Shown: positions 1 to 6,807 of the stretch, piece by piece
Numbering within the stretch: position 1 is the stretch's first letter
Layout of the letters: each line of letters starts with the position of its first letter
DNA from: Chryseosolibacter sp964393795
Lineage (GTDB): Bacteria > Bacteroidota > Bacteroidia > Cytophagales > Cyclobacteriaceae
Assembly (NCBI GenBank): GCA_964393795.1
Contig: CAYMWA010000093.1
Span: 1-14,890 of the forward strand
DNA length: 14,890 bases
Direction: 5' to 3'
Translations under genes and position numbers: made by a program
Notes under the pieces: model-generated
Told to the model about the DNA's origin: nothing
The model's database searches: none
The model's input: only the letters and a program-made list of their open reading frames with translations

Positions 1-10
1 ACGAATTGAA

Positions 11-23
11 ATCCCGTAGGGAT
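11..23. repeat. Short palindrome ATCCC-GTA-GGGAT
   Basis: A perfect 5-bp inverted repeat around GTA lies at the left edge. From memory, CCCGTAGGG-type palindromes recur in Bacteroidetes intergenic DNA. Only one copy is in this window, so family membership is an inference. Confidence 0.35.
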
Positions 24-167
24 GGCCTTATATGCTAGAAGCACGTCCGTGTGATGTCAGAGGATACATTCAAATAAGACCGTGTCGGCTTTGGCGAAGG
101 CGGGTCGATTACCAATTGCCGACTGCCTATTTGCATCCGGACCCCATGAGCCTGACAACAGCGGACG

Positions 168-229
168 CCCTCTTCCTTTAGGAGAGGGCAGCACGACAGA
201 AGATACGTGATACCTGAAGACGGGTGAGG
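168..229. repeat. Degenerate copy of the CCCTCTCC hairpin repeat
   Basis: Positions 168-188 read CCCTCTTCC-TTTA-GGAGAGGG, an imperfect version of the hairpin CCCTCTCC-TGAA-GGAGAGGG found at 4526-4545 and, inverted, at 5076-5095. The GGGTGAGG that adjoins the hairpin in those copies after ATTTA appears here at 222-229, separated by about 33 bp of other sequence. It is a diverged or rearranged third member of the same family. Confidence 0.5.
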
Positions 230-253
230 TGAAACGGGGGATTGGTCATTAGT

Positions 254-313
254 TTAGAAATTAGAAATTGGTCATTAGAAATTAGAAATTGGTCATTGGA
301 AATTAGAAATTGG
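254..313. repeat. 21-bp tandem repeat, nearly three copies
   Basis: The unit is TTAGAAATTAGAAATTGG followed by TCA. Copies lie at 254-274, 275-295 (identical to the first) and 296-313 (one change, A to G, and missing the last three bases). The period of 21 is a multiple of three, so an open frame runs through it encoding repeated SLEIRNW. I regard this as a by-product of the repeat and not as a gene. Confidence 0.8.
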
Positions 314-353
314 AGCCTCGGGAGGGGATCGGTAATACTCGGTGTACGCGCCC

Positions 354-386
354 CAATTGCCGATTGCCAACTGCCGATTGCCGACT
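354..386. repeat. Short ATTGCCG/ACTGCCG tandem tract
   Basis: About four imperfect 7-8 bp units of the type ATTGCCG, ATTGCCA, ACTGCCG, ATTGCCG follow one another. A related motif (AATTGCCGACTGCC) occurs at 114-127. Related GCAAC-type tracts are at 4646-4683 and 5248-5284. Confidence 0.65.
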
Positions 387-410
387 TTTTACAGAATCCC
401 ATGAGAGGTA

Positions 411-440
411 TTGCAAGACCAACTATAACAGGTAATTTTA
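411..440 (+). promoter_or_regulatory. Candidate Bacteroidetes-type promoter for the response regulator
   Basis: TTG at 411-413 is followed after 19 bp by TAATTTTA at 433-440, a 7-of-8 match to the Bacteroidetes -7 consensus TAnnTTTG with the expected -33 spacing. Transcription would start near 447 and leave a leader of about 24 bases before the ATG at 471. No strong Shine-Dalgarno is visible, which is normal for this phylum. The call rests on consensus matching by eye only. Confidence 0.35.
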
Positions 441-470
441 GGCCGGCAAAAGCTACGAACCCCACAACGC

Positions 471-884
471 ATGAAAAAGCTGGTTTTTATTATCGAGGAC
501 GATCTGGTTCAACAGAAAATGTTGCAGGTTCATTTTGAACAGATCCTGGCGAATTACACGGCACGGACTTTCTCAAACCCCGACGACATGCTGCCGCATC
601 TCAAAGAGAAACCCTTCGCAGTCGTGCTCGACCACTTCTTCTCCGACAAGGAGGGCAAAACTGGCCTTGATTATCTCAGGCTCATCAGAAAAAATTACAG
701 CTCCACGCCGGTCATCTACTACACCACCCTCGATGACGATGCGGTGCGCGCGGAAGTAATGTCGCTCGGCGCGGAACAATACATTCTCAAAGATCCAGCA
801 TCGCTCGTAAGACTTCGTGCCGCACTCGACAACCTCCACGCCAAAGAATCGAAAAAAGGATTTTTCGACAGGTTTTTTAAATAG
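471..884 (+). CDS. Single-domain response regulator (CheY-like receiver)
   Basis: The 137-residue product is one receiver domain with no output domain. The acidic pocket is E9-D10-D11, the phospho-acceptor is D54 (in VVLDHFF), the switch Thr is T85/T86 after VIYY, and the conserved Lys is K107 in ILKD. Such stand-alone receivers pass a phosphoryl signal from a histidine kinase to a protein partner in the cytosol. The tail after residue 124 is basic and aromatic (KESKKGFFDRFFK), possibly an amphipathic helix used for docking; that is inference. The ATG at 471 is the first start that includes the full beta-1 strand. No kinase or other two-component gene lies in the window, so the input and target are unknown. 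The gene converges on the patatin gene, with only 16 bp between stop codons. Confidence 0.9.
   Translation: MKKLVFIIEDDLVQQKMLQVHFEQILANYTARTFSNPDDMLPHLKEKPFAVVLDHFFSDKEGKTGLDYLRLIRKNYSSTPVIYYTTLDDDAVRAEVMSLGAEQYILKDPASLVRLRAALDNLHAKESKKGFFDRFFK
849..878 (+). terminator. AT-rich hairpin plus T-run at the end of the response regulator gene
   Basis: TCGAAAAA (849-856) and TTTTTCGA (861-868) form a perfect 8-bp inverted repeat with a 4-base loop, followed by a six-T run at 873-878. It lies inside the last codons of the receiver gene. Because the next gene converges 16 bp away, it is the only terminator-like structure between them. The stem has only two G-C pairs, so it would be weak. Confidence 0.3.
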
Positions 885-900
885 TTCAGGTACAACCGGA

Positions 901-3216
901 TCAATAATCTATCAGTATCCGATTCTTCCGGGTTGCACGTTTCAACGCGGCATCCATCCGGTGGCGCTGATAATGAGACAGCGCCCAGCTCATCGGATAC
1001 CCCTCTTCATATGCGCTCTGATTTTTCCCGGGCTTGTAATGCTCGTCATAGAGGCTGTACACAACGATAGCACTATCCGGATCGGCGTTGATACGGCTGA
1101 ACGCATGTTCCAGCAAGCCATCGCCAATACTCGTGCTTGAACCCTGCATCCCCGCAAGGGTGAGCAACGGCGCCAACAGGTCATTCGCCAACGGATGTAT
1201 TGACCCTGTCGGATGTTGCACGACTTCGGAGTTGGTGAGGTGAAGAATATGAAACGCAAACCGATCGCGGTATTGCATGAGATCCGCATTGACGCTGTCT
1301 GTCATAAATCGGTTCAACGCATCAATAAACTCCAGTACCGTTCCGGCTCCTGAATTATCAAAGTAACCGCCATCCACATAATAGCGGTCGAACACCTTGC
1401 CGGCAGGCGACACATAGGGGAACCGTGAGCTGAGCACGGCCGCGGTGCTCAATCGCATGTCGCCGGTTCCATAACGCATGCCCATGCTGTCGACGAGCGA
1501 AAGCACATCCTGCCGCTGCGACTTGACAGGAAGGCGCACACTGCTGATTACTCCCGGCATGCCGTTGTCCACCTGTGTAGTGTTGATGAACAACGCCGGT
1601 AGCGCGCCCGTAAGGTCGAAGACTTCCGAAACTGGTTTTGAGAAATAACCATTAAGCAATGTGTCCGTCGACGCATTTGAAAGCGCACGCTCGAGTGCAT
1701 CTGCACGATTGTCAACTGGAATATCAAAAGGAATGAGGTGCCGGAAGATATCGGGGCCGAACAACCGCGCCAGGGTGTAGGTCAAAAAGTCCGACTCAAA
1801 AAAAGCATCGCTGTGCTGGCGAAATTCATCGGGCTTGATTTCGCCCTTCAGTTCAGCTTTCAGCAAGCTGTAAAAGGCACAGTTACCAACAGTACCTCCG
1901 GAGGCACCGGCGATACAAAGCAGGTGATCACGCAGATCATCCGACCTACCTGCCCGATAATACGTGTCCTGAAGATGACTGAGCACGCCGCTCGTCCACT
2001 TCCCAGCCCGCGAGGCACCACCATCTGACAATACAATGTAGACAGGAAATTTCTTCGATGTGTCCACACTGTCGAGCAGGACTATCCGTTTTTTAAACCA
2101 CCATCGCAACCATTGTTGCGTATCGGGACGGCTTGCAAAAATGGGAGTGTGACCGGTTTCAAACAACCGTACCGTATACGGATCCCGCCACTGTCCGAAC
2201 AGGACCGCCATCGCCAACAGCAGGATCATCACATTGAACGAACTGCGAATGCTGGCCAGGGTCACAAGGTTCGAAAAGCCGGTGAGGATACCTAGCGCGA
2301 GCAACACCAGTGCCATGGGCCCCATCAGGGAGGCAAAGTCCATAACAAAAATGGCAATCATGAAAACGCCAATCGCCACCGTCGCCGTTGCATTCAACAG
2401 CACAAAGTAAGGCGCCTCGGCGGCGTTGAATGCCGGATTGTAGCCGATGATGTGTAGCCAGCGGGAAGCGCGCAACTTCGAATTCTTTCTACGCGCATCA
2501 ATGCTTCTCCGTCGCACTATAAAAAAATAAACGACTGCCACCTGCAACAGAAATAACGCCAGCACCATCGCACTTAACCAGAACTTGTGACGCTCAGGGC
2601 TTGCCACCAAATCCATACCGGATAACGAAACTATCTTCTGAAGCGGTATCAGTGTCAGGTATCCGACAATAATGAGCACACAGTCAAACCCCGCCGACCA
2701 GCGACGAAGGCTCCCGCGTTCGCTTGCGAACCACTCGTCAAGTAAAAAGTAAAACAGGTTATGGGCAACGACCACTAATAGCATGATCAGCGTTGACCAC
2801 GAAAAAAATGTCGGCAGGTGAAAGATGGATACCTGAATACAAACAAAGCAATTGTAAGCCAATAGTCGCGGAACATGACGATACAGACGTGCCGGAATGC
2901 AATACCGGTTATACAGCTGTGCGGACGTTACATCATCCTCCGCCTTTGAAGAAAACAGTTCGTCATCTTTGAATTGTCGGATATAACTCAACGTGCGACA
3001 ACTGTACCAGACCAGGAACGCCCAAAGAAAGACGCAAATGATGCTCAATATCCAGGCGTCCAGTGATTCACCGCTCTGGATGACGACATCGACACCTTGC
3101 TCGACACTTGTCAGCAGGAAATAAAACATCAGCACCGCTATAACGCCGGCGACAAAAAGCCAGAGTGCCTTCAGCAGCTTCGACAAACCATTAAAGATGT
3201 TGTCTGCGCGTTCCAT
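901..3216 (-). CDS. Polytopic membrane protein with C-terminal patatin-like phospholipase domain
   Basis: The 771-residue product has two parts. Residues about 15-345 contain some eight hydrophobic segments (around 17-37, 53-71, 116-135, 138-160, 176-192, 213-233, 267-292, 296-318 and 326-341, some uncertain). From about 388 to the end there is a patatin-like domain. It has an oxyanion-loop-like DGGASRAG at 398-405, the nucleophile elbow GASGG with S439, and the catalytic Asp in DGGYFDNSG (D615), giving the Ser-Asp dyad of patatin-type lipid acyl hydrolases. It probably hydrolyses membrane phospholipids or other acyl esters at the cytoplasmic face; substrate is unknown. The catalytic residues look intact. 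The ATG at 3216 precedes a short cytosolic lead and the first helix. It is divergent from the lipoprotein gene (147 bp apart), and the leader contains a small inverted repeat, ACCGG-TATTG-CCGGT, at 3239-3253. Domain call is firm, the membrane topology approximate. Confidence 0.85.
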   Translation of the reverse strand: MERADNIFNGLSKLLKALWLFVAGVIAVLMFYFLLTSVEQGVDVVIQSGESLDAWILSIICVFLWAFLVWYSCRTLSYIRQFKDDELFSSKAEDDVTSAQLYNRYCIPARLYRHVPRLLAYNCFVCIQVSIFHLPTFFSWSTLIMLLVVVAHNLFYFLLDEWFASERGSLRRWSAGFDCVLIIVGYLTLIPLQKIVSLSGMDLVASPERHKFWLSAMVLALFLLQVAVVYFFIVRRRSIDARRKNSKLRASRWLHIIGYNPAFNAAEAPYFVLLNATATVAIGVFMIAIFVMDFASLMGPMALVLLALGILTGFSNLVTLASIRSSFNVMILLLAMAVLFGQWRDPYTVRLFETGHTPIFASRPDTQQWLRWWFKKRIVLLDSVDTSKKFPVYIVLSDGGASRAGKWTSGVLSHLQDTYYRAGRSDDLRDHLLCIAGASGGTVGNCAFYSLLKAELKGEIKPDEFRQHSDAFFESDFLTYTLARLFGPDIFRHLIPFDIPVDNRADALERALSNASTDTLLNGYFSKPVSEVFDLTGALPALFINTTQVDNGMPGVISSVRLPVKSQRQDVLSLVDSMGMRYGTGDMRLSTAAVLSSRFPYVSPAGKVFDRYYVDGGYFDNSGAGTVLEFIDALNRFMTDSVNADLMQYRDRFAFHILHLTNSEVVQHPTGSIHPLANDLLAPLLTLAGMQGSSTSIGDGLLEHAFSRINADPDSAIVVYSLYDEHYKPGKNQSAYEEGYPMSWALSHYQRHRMDAALKRATRKNRILIDY

Positions 3217-3363
3217 TTGTTTCAGTAGCCGTGTATCAACCGGTATTGCCGGTATGAATATAGTGTATTATCGCGGAAATTGCTGGATGACGTGTGTGTA
3301 GCATGAATAAACTCGCGATCAATTTCGACGTCCTTTGGCGCAGATTTTTTACAACCGCTATTA

Positions 3364-4510
3364 ATGCGATCCACCAGCTACATTATTTCAGAATTGATAA
3401 AACGTGCGATTACAGGGCGTGCGATTTGGGTTGCTTCATTTTTCACATTGTTCTCCGGTTGCAATGTCGATGCGCCCATTGTCTCAGATCCCGCTGTTAT
3501 TGATCTGACTTGTCAACTGACGTCATTCACAGCTATGGATGGAAAACTAACCGTCCATGAAGCCTATCTGAAACTTGATCGCATAGAAGTGGCGGGACTC
3601 TTGGGTGGACGTCCAAGTATGGGCATCACCCAGGCAATTCCTGCCGACGACCCGCCCTTCAGGCTCAGCAACGCCGATTCAAGTCATGTTACCCTTACCG
3701 TTGGCGCGCGTCATTATGACCACCTCGGCATTCGTCTCTTCCTTGCCGGCCAGGCNNNNNNNNNNNNNNNNNNNNNNNNNNNNNNNNNNNNNNNNNNNNN
3801 NNNNNNNNNNNNNNNNNNNNNNNNNNNNNNNNNNNNNNNNNNNNNNNNNNNNNNNTAAGAAGGATGGTAAGAAGGACGACAAGGATAAGCATGACGGCAA
3901 GAAAGGTCCTGGGAACAACGACGGCGACAAGGAGGGTAACAAGGGCAAGGGTGGCCCAGGGGGAAGTGATGATGGCGACGGGCATCATGGAAAAGGTCAT
4001 GGCGACGATGACGATAAGCACGGCGGCCACCACAGGGGTGACGATGACGATAGTCAACACCGCGGCCACCACAGAGGGGATGATGATGATGATGACGACG
4101 ATGACAGGGGCAGGGCAACGGCAGACGGCCCCGGTCAGGCAGTAGACCTCGACAATTTCTTTCAGAATGCCAAACCGGGTTTGGTCGTCTTCGCGACGTA
4201 CCACAACAATGAAAAGACGATCAGCCTGATCTTTGTCGCTGCTGACCTGGAACAAATTTCGTTGGTGGCCACACAAAATGACGCCACCTCAGTGCGGCTG
4301 GAGACACAGAACACCGCACGCATTACGTTCGATCCAGAAGCGCTATTCGCACCGCTGACACCTGAGGCAATCGAATCGGCCACAACACAAATTTATCAGC
4401 AGCAAGAAGTGTTGTTTATTCATCCGCACCACAACACGGCGTTGTATGAAGTTCTCCGGCCGCGCATCGAAGCGTCCACCCGTCTGGAAATTCAGTTGCC
4501 CGTACAGTGA
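3364..4510 (+). CDS. Lipoprotein with Asp/His/Lys-rich segment, interrupted by an assembly gap
   Basis: Two open frames, 3364-3755 before a run of 100 N and 3857-4510 after it, are in different phases. I join them as one gene because the N run is a conventional placeholder of unknown length and each half lacks what the other supplies. The first half begins with a lipoprotein signal ending in FTLFSGC (Cys33), followed by HEAYLKLDRIEVAG and VTLTVGARHYDHLGIRLFL, a beta-rich pattern resembling DUF4382-type lipoproteins; this is a weak inference. The second half opens with about 85 residues of Lys, Asp, Gly and His, including two 13-residue repeats with HHRGDDDD, and then a folded C-terminal region (VDLDNFFQ to LEIQLPVQ). 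The charged segment may bind divalent metal ions. The start could also be TTG at 3394, giving a shorter signal (IKRAITGRAIW). Function unknown. It would sit on a membrane surface facing the periplasm or exterior. Confidence 0.65.
3756..3855. other. Assembly gap of exactly 100 N
   Basis: The run is precisely 100 N, the usual scaffold placeholder, so the true length is unknown. It begins just before low-complexity GAC/GAT/AAG-rich DNA that would be hard to assemble. Reading through it in the phase of the upstream half gives TAA immediately after the gap, which I treat as an artefact of the arbitrary length. Confidence 0.97.
4024..4101 (+). repeat. 39-bp repeat encoding His/Asp-rich 13-mers
   Basis: CGGCCACCACA occurs at 4024-4034 and again at 4063-4073, a period of 39 bp or 13 codons. 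Each copy encodes a HHRG motif followed by four or more Asp codons, and the second ends in a run of nine Asp. The DNA is a near pure GAT/GAC tract. Copy number probably varies, and further copies may be hidden in the gap upstream. Confidence 0.65.
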
Positions 4511-4512
4511 TA

Positions 4513-5108
4513 CCTCACCCTAAATCCCTCTCCTGAAGGAGAGGGACTTTCTTCCATCCCTTGCGGGATGGTGAGACCTGATATAGTTTAGGAACATTTG
4601 AGAGGTTTGGCCAGAAGGACCACTTGCACCCTGCGACTTGAAACCCTGCAACCTGCAACTCTGCAACCTGCAACTTTGCAACCTACACCATGTACGCTTC
4701 CTTTCCCACTCCTTCCACCCGCTCCCCAAAAAGTACAGGACATATACACGTTTTTCAACGAGCAGAGCATTGGCATGGGTTTCGTACCCTATAACGCGTT
4801 AGCCTTCACAGCGGGTCATACCACTGAGAAGAATAACAAGAGGCTGTTTCAGAAGTCACGATTTAATGAATGCATTACTGTCGCTGATTTTTGCGAATTT
4901 TTCTGCTTCACAGTAGATCATCTTTGCAACGTAGTACTTTCCTGCTCACGCCGGATTTACAACATGCACAGTTGTCGCAAATGTCTTTGATTCGATTTGT
5001 GTTCTTTTATTTACTGACCTTTGATGCAGCCTCGCTTTTTTTAAGAGCAGCCATCGCTTCAGCGATGGAACAAGTCCCTCTCCTTCAGGAGAGGGATTTA
5101 GGGTGAGG
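4513..5108. mobile_element. Island bounded by perfect 37-bp inverted repeats with nested hairpins (MITE/REPIN-like)
   Basis: Positions 4513-4549 and 5072-5108 are exact reverse complements over 37 bp. Each end starts with CCTCACCCTAAAT and then contains a self-complementary hairpin, CCCTCTCC-TGAA-GGAGAGGG at 4526-4545 and its complement at 5076-5095. A second hairpin lies just inside each end: CCATCCC-TTGC-GGGATGG at 4554-4571 and CCATCGCT-TC-AGCGATGG at 5051-5068. The interior has a CTGCAAC tract and about 370 bp of unremarkable sequence. The longest interior frame (4598-4990) begins in the repeat tract and has no recognisable domain. No transposase is visible, so if mobile, it would be non-autonomous. 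Two independent repeat insertions in opposite orientation would look similar. No target-site duplication is evident: 4512 and 5109 differ and I could not find a clear flanking match. Confidence 0.5.
4646..4683. repeat. CTGCAAC/CTGCAACT tandem tract
   Basis: Units CTGCAAC, CTGCAACT, CTGCAAC, CTGCAACT and TTGCAACC follow directly, so the higher-order period is 15 bp. The tract translates as repeated LQPAT, which explains the open frame here. It resembles the GCAACCG tract at 5248-5284 and, more distantly, the TTGCCGA tract at 354-386. Confidence 0.75.
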
Positions 5109-5335
5109 CAGCGACAAAGTGCGCCCTCTAAGAATCCGACAACATCACCAACAAACCACTAATCAACAACCACCAAACCAACACAAACAAACCGCAACCA
5201 ACCAACCAACCAACCAAATCAACCAACCAACCAGCAAACCAACAAACCGGAAACCGGCAACCGGCAACTCGAAACCGGCAACTACCACTCACCGGCCCTT
5301 CGGCAAGCTCAGGGACCGGTAAACCAGCAACCGGC
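5109..5335. repeat. CCAA-rich, nearly G-free tract followed by CCGGCAAC repeats and a REP-like palindrome
   Basis: From about 5140 to 5247 the plus strand is almost devoid of G and dominated by AACC and CCAA units, with a run of AACCAACCAACCAACC near 5200-5216. It continues into repeated ACCGGCAAC units (about 5247-5284). A REP-like sequence at 5291-5320 has TTCGGCAAGCTCAG at its core and ACCGG/CCGGT ends. No gene is supported; frames through it translate to Gln/Asn/Pro/Thr-rich or Val/Gly/Leu-rich repeats. It lies in the convergent space between the lipoprotein and PIG-L genes. Confidence 0.7.
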
Positions 5336-6208
5336 CTACCTCCCAAGCATCGGAAAAATCCGCTTCAGGTCATCTTCCGAAGGCCGCGAACCATACTCAC
5401 AAATCTCGAACGCCTCGGCGTACTTAACCTGGTCAGCACGGTTACCGTACCACTTCTTCAACGCTTCCTTCACGGCCGGCGTAATCCTGCCTGCCCGGTT
5501 TTTTGCCAGCCACTGCTTTCGGGCAGTTTTATCAGTCGGCACCTGGTCGAGATAGCCGCCAATCCACGGAAGCCATTCGTAAAACTGTGATTCGTGCGCA
5601 TCCAGCGCATGAATCTTCTGGTCAAAAACAGACGTGATGTCTATCGCGATATCCGGCCTGAACGGATTCGGTCGCTGAAAGTGGTCCTGATAATAAAGGA
5701 AGACCGGATTCTTTTTCAACGGCGGCGTATCGGAAGCAATGTTAGGCACGCCCACCATGTATGCCGCATCCTGCACCAGTATGCCGGTGTAGCGATGGTC
5801 CGGATGATAGTCGTTCGGACGTGGAGCAAAGACGACATCCGCGTTCCACTCCCGGATTTTGCGAATGATCTGTAACCGCACGTCAAGCGACGGCACCAAT
5901 TCACCATCATGATTGGGAAGGACATCGTATTCTACACCGAAACGCTTGCCGGCTTCTTTCGCTTCCGCGAGTCGCCGCTTCGCCAGCGTACCACCGCCCA
6001 TTTCATGGTGACCAGCGTCTCCGTTTGTCACGGCAACAAACTTGACCGCATAGCCCATCTTGGCGAGGAGAATAGCAGTGCCTCCGCCATCCTGGTCACA
6101 ATCGTCAGGATGGGCACCGATCATGATAACACGCAAAGGTTGCTGCTGGCCGTACGAGGTCAACGTTGCAAAACAACCTAGCGCTAAAGCGAAAAAGAAA
6201 TTCTTCAT
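5336..6208 (-). CDS. Secreted PIG-L (LmbE-like) deacetylase
   Basis: The 290-residue product has a Sec signal peptide (KNFFFALALGCFATLTSYG, cleavage likely before Gln21) and then a PIG-L fold. The zinc site is visible: AHPDD at 32-36 supplies H33 and D36, with D35 as the likely general base, and HPDH at 135-138 supplies H138. This family (MshB, BshB, GPI GlcNAc-PI deacetylase) removes N-acetyl groups from GlcNAc-containing substrates. Cytosolic bacillithiol enzymes lack a signal peptide, so this copy more likely acts in the periplasm or outside on a glycoconjugate; the substrate is unknown. Cys12 is not preceded by a good lipobox, so I do not call it a lipoprotein. The ATG at 6208 gives a well-formed signal peptide. 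The gene stands alone and is divergent from the small membrane gene at 6352. Confidence 0.9.
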   Translation of the reverse strand: MKNFFFALALGCFATLTSYGQQQPLRVIMIGAHPDDCDQDGGGTAILLAKMGYAVKFVAVTNGDAGHHEMGGGTLAKRRLAEAKEAGKRFGVEYDVLPNHDGELVPSLDVRLQIIRKIREWNADVVFAPRPNDYHPDHRYTGILVQDAAYMVGVPNIASDTPPLKKNPVFLYYQDHFQRPNPFRPDIAIDITSVFDQKIHALDAHESQFYEWLPWIGGYLDQVPTDKTARKQWLAKNRAGRITPAVKEALKKWYGNRADQVKYAEAFEICEYGSRPSEDDLKRIFPMLGR

Positions 6209-6351
6209 TTTTGTGAGGTTTAGGATTTACCGGCAGGAAGATAGCGAAAATTCCTTCCCGTGCGAACCGGGATTCTGTTTGCGGTGTTGACGTCGTGTGC
6301 CGCGCACGGTTTCCGGCGTGTCCAGATTCCGACGCTTGTTAATAAATCCTC

Positions 6352-6561
6352 ATGAAAAACTTTCTTTTACTCGGCCTGGCTTTAGCGGGCGTTATCGTAT
6401 TGCTTTACGCCGGACTCAACGGTCTCACCAATAATCACTCCTACGGTACTGTCTTTACCTTTATCGGCGGCATCACTACCATCGGTCTCGGAATGGATGT
6501 TGTCAACCAACTCAAAATCTGGCAGCGCAAAAATAATGTGCGCAAGCTCGGACGCCTCTGA
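6352..6561 (+). CDS. Small two-helix membrane protein, unknown function
   Basis: The 69-residue product starts MKNFLLLGLALAG and has two hydrophobic segments (about 3-22 and 32-50) joined by a short polar loop (LTNNHSYG). It ends in a basic cytosolic tail (KIWQRKNNVRKLGRL). The basic tail suggests that both ends face the cytosol. I do not recognise a family. It is supported by a clean frame with an ATG, good membrane-protein composition, and a terminator-like hairpin 19 bp after the stop. It is divergent from the PIG-L gene, with a 143-bp spacer in which I see no clear promoter. Confidence 0.6.
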   Translation: MKNFLLLGLALAGVIVLLYAGLNGLTNNHSYGTVFTFIGGITTIGLGMDVVNQLKIWQRKNNVRKLGRL

Positions 6562-6579
6562 ACGAACAGGTGTACGTTA

Positions 6580-6615
6580 ATACCGTATCGGCGGCAGCGG
6601 TATGGTTTTTTATTT
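6580..6615 (+). terminator. Candidate intrinsic terminator after the small membrane gene
   Basis: ATACCG (6580-6585) and CGGTAT (6598-6603) form a 6-bp stem with a 12-base GC-rich loop, followed by a T-rich tract (TTTTTTATTTT) from 6606. It lies 19 bp after the stop at 6561. The position and T-tract fit a rho-independent terminator, although the stem is short. Confidence 0.45.
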
Positions 6616-6646
6616 TGGGGAACAGTCGCTCGTGGCTCCGGCCTGC

Positions 6647-6785
6647 GCTTCGACAAGCTCAGCGACCGGCTGGCTCGCATGGCGCTTCGGCAGGCTCAGC
6701 GACCGGCTGACTCGCCGGGTGCTTCGGCAGGCTCAGCAACCGGCTCGCGTATGATCGAAGGGCGGTCCCTGAGCTTGTCGAAGGG
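6647..6785. repeat. REP-like array: three 37-bp direct copies and one inverted copy
   Basis: GCTTCG(A/G)CA(A/G)GCTCAGC starts at 6647, 6684 and 6721, an exact 37-bp period, each followed by (G/A)ACCGGCT. An inverted copy, GGTCCCTGAGCTTGTCGAAG, lies at 6764-6783, so the end of the array can fold into a large hairpin. The same core occurs at 5291-5320 and as an inverted pair at 9221-9296. The TTCGACAAGCTCAG core is, to my knowledge, a widespread intergenic REP-type sequence in bacteria. The array fills the space before the SemiSWEET gene and ends 23 bp before its start codon. Confidence 0.8.
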
Positions 6786-6807
6786 CGCACATGAATAACG
6801 GCACATC

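Larger units (their letters stand above)
1..470. other. Repeat-rich non-coding left flank
   Basis: I see no gene in this stretch. The open frames crossing it encode only the translated repeat SLEIRNW or run against the response regulator's upstream region. It holds, in order, a short palindrome at 11-23 (ATCCC-GTA-GGGAT), a TTGCCGAC-type tract at 115-125, a hairpin at 168-188, a 21-bp tandem repeat at 254-313, a TTGCCGA tract at 354-386, and a candidate promoter just upstream of 471. This mixture of short direct repeats and palindromes is typical of repeat-laden intergenic spacers in Bacteroidetes. Confidence 0.6.

Noticed and set aside
242..538. Open frame encoding three SLEIRNW repeats
   Set aside because: It starts in the 21-bp tandem repeat, uses TTG as start, and runs into the receiver gene in another frame; a by-product of the repeat.
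3239..3253. ACCGG-TATTG-CCGGT as an operator of the patatin gene
   Set aside because: The arms are only 5 bp and a single copy is present; not enough to call a regulatory site.
4128..4145. Possibility that the lipoprotein gene is a true pseudogene with a frameshift
   Set aside because: The phase change coincides exactly with a 100-N placeholder, so no real frameshift need exist.
4890..4926. Possible promoter (TTTG and CATCTTTG) in the island
   Set aside because: The spacing of 25 bp is too long and no gene follows downstream.
4598..4990. 130-residue open frame inside the inverted-repeat island
   Set aside because: It begins in the CTGCAAC tract (LQPAT repeats) and the remainder shows no domain, membrane or coding character I can defend.
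5128..5346. Val/Gly/Leu-rich frame on the minus strand opposite the CCAA tract
   Set aside because: Its sequence is just the translated repeat and it overlaps the end of the PIG-L gene in another frame.
5336..6208. Assignment of the PIG-L protein as the bacillithiol enzyme BshB
   Set aside because: The clear signal peptide argues against a cytosolic thiol-biosynthesis enzyme, and no other bsh gene is nearby.
6647..6745. Regularly spaced 37-bp copies that might be a CRISPR array
   Set aside because: The period is accounted for by the repeat plus variable linker of about 12 bp, there are no unique 30-bp spacers, one copy is inverted, and no cas gene is present.
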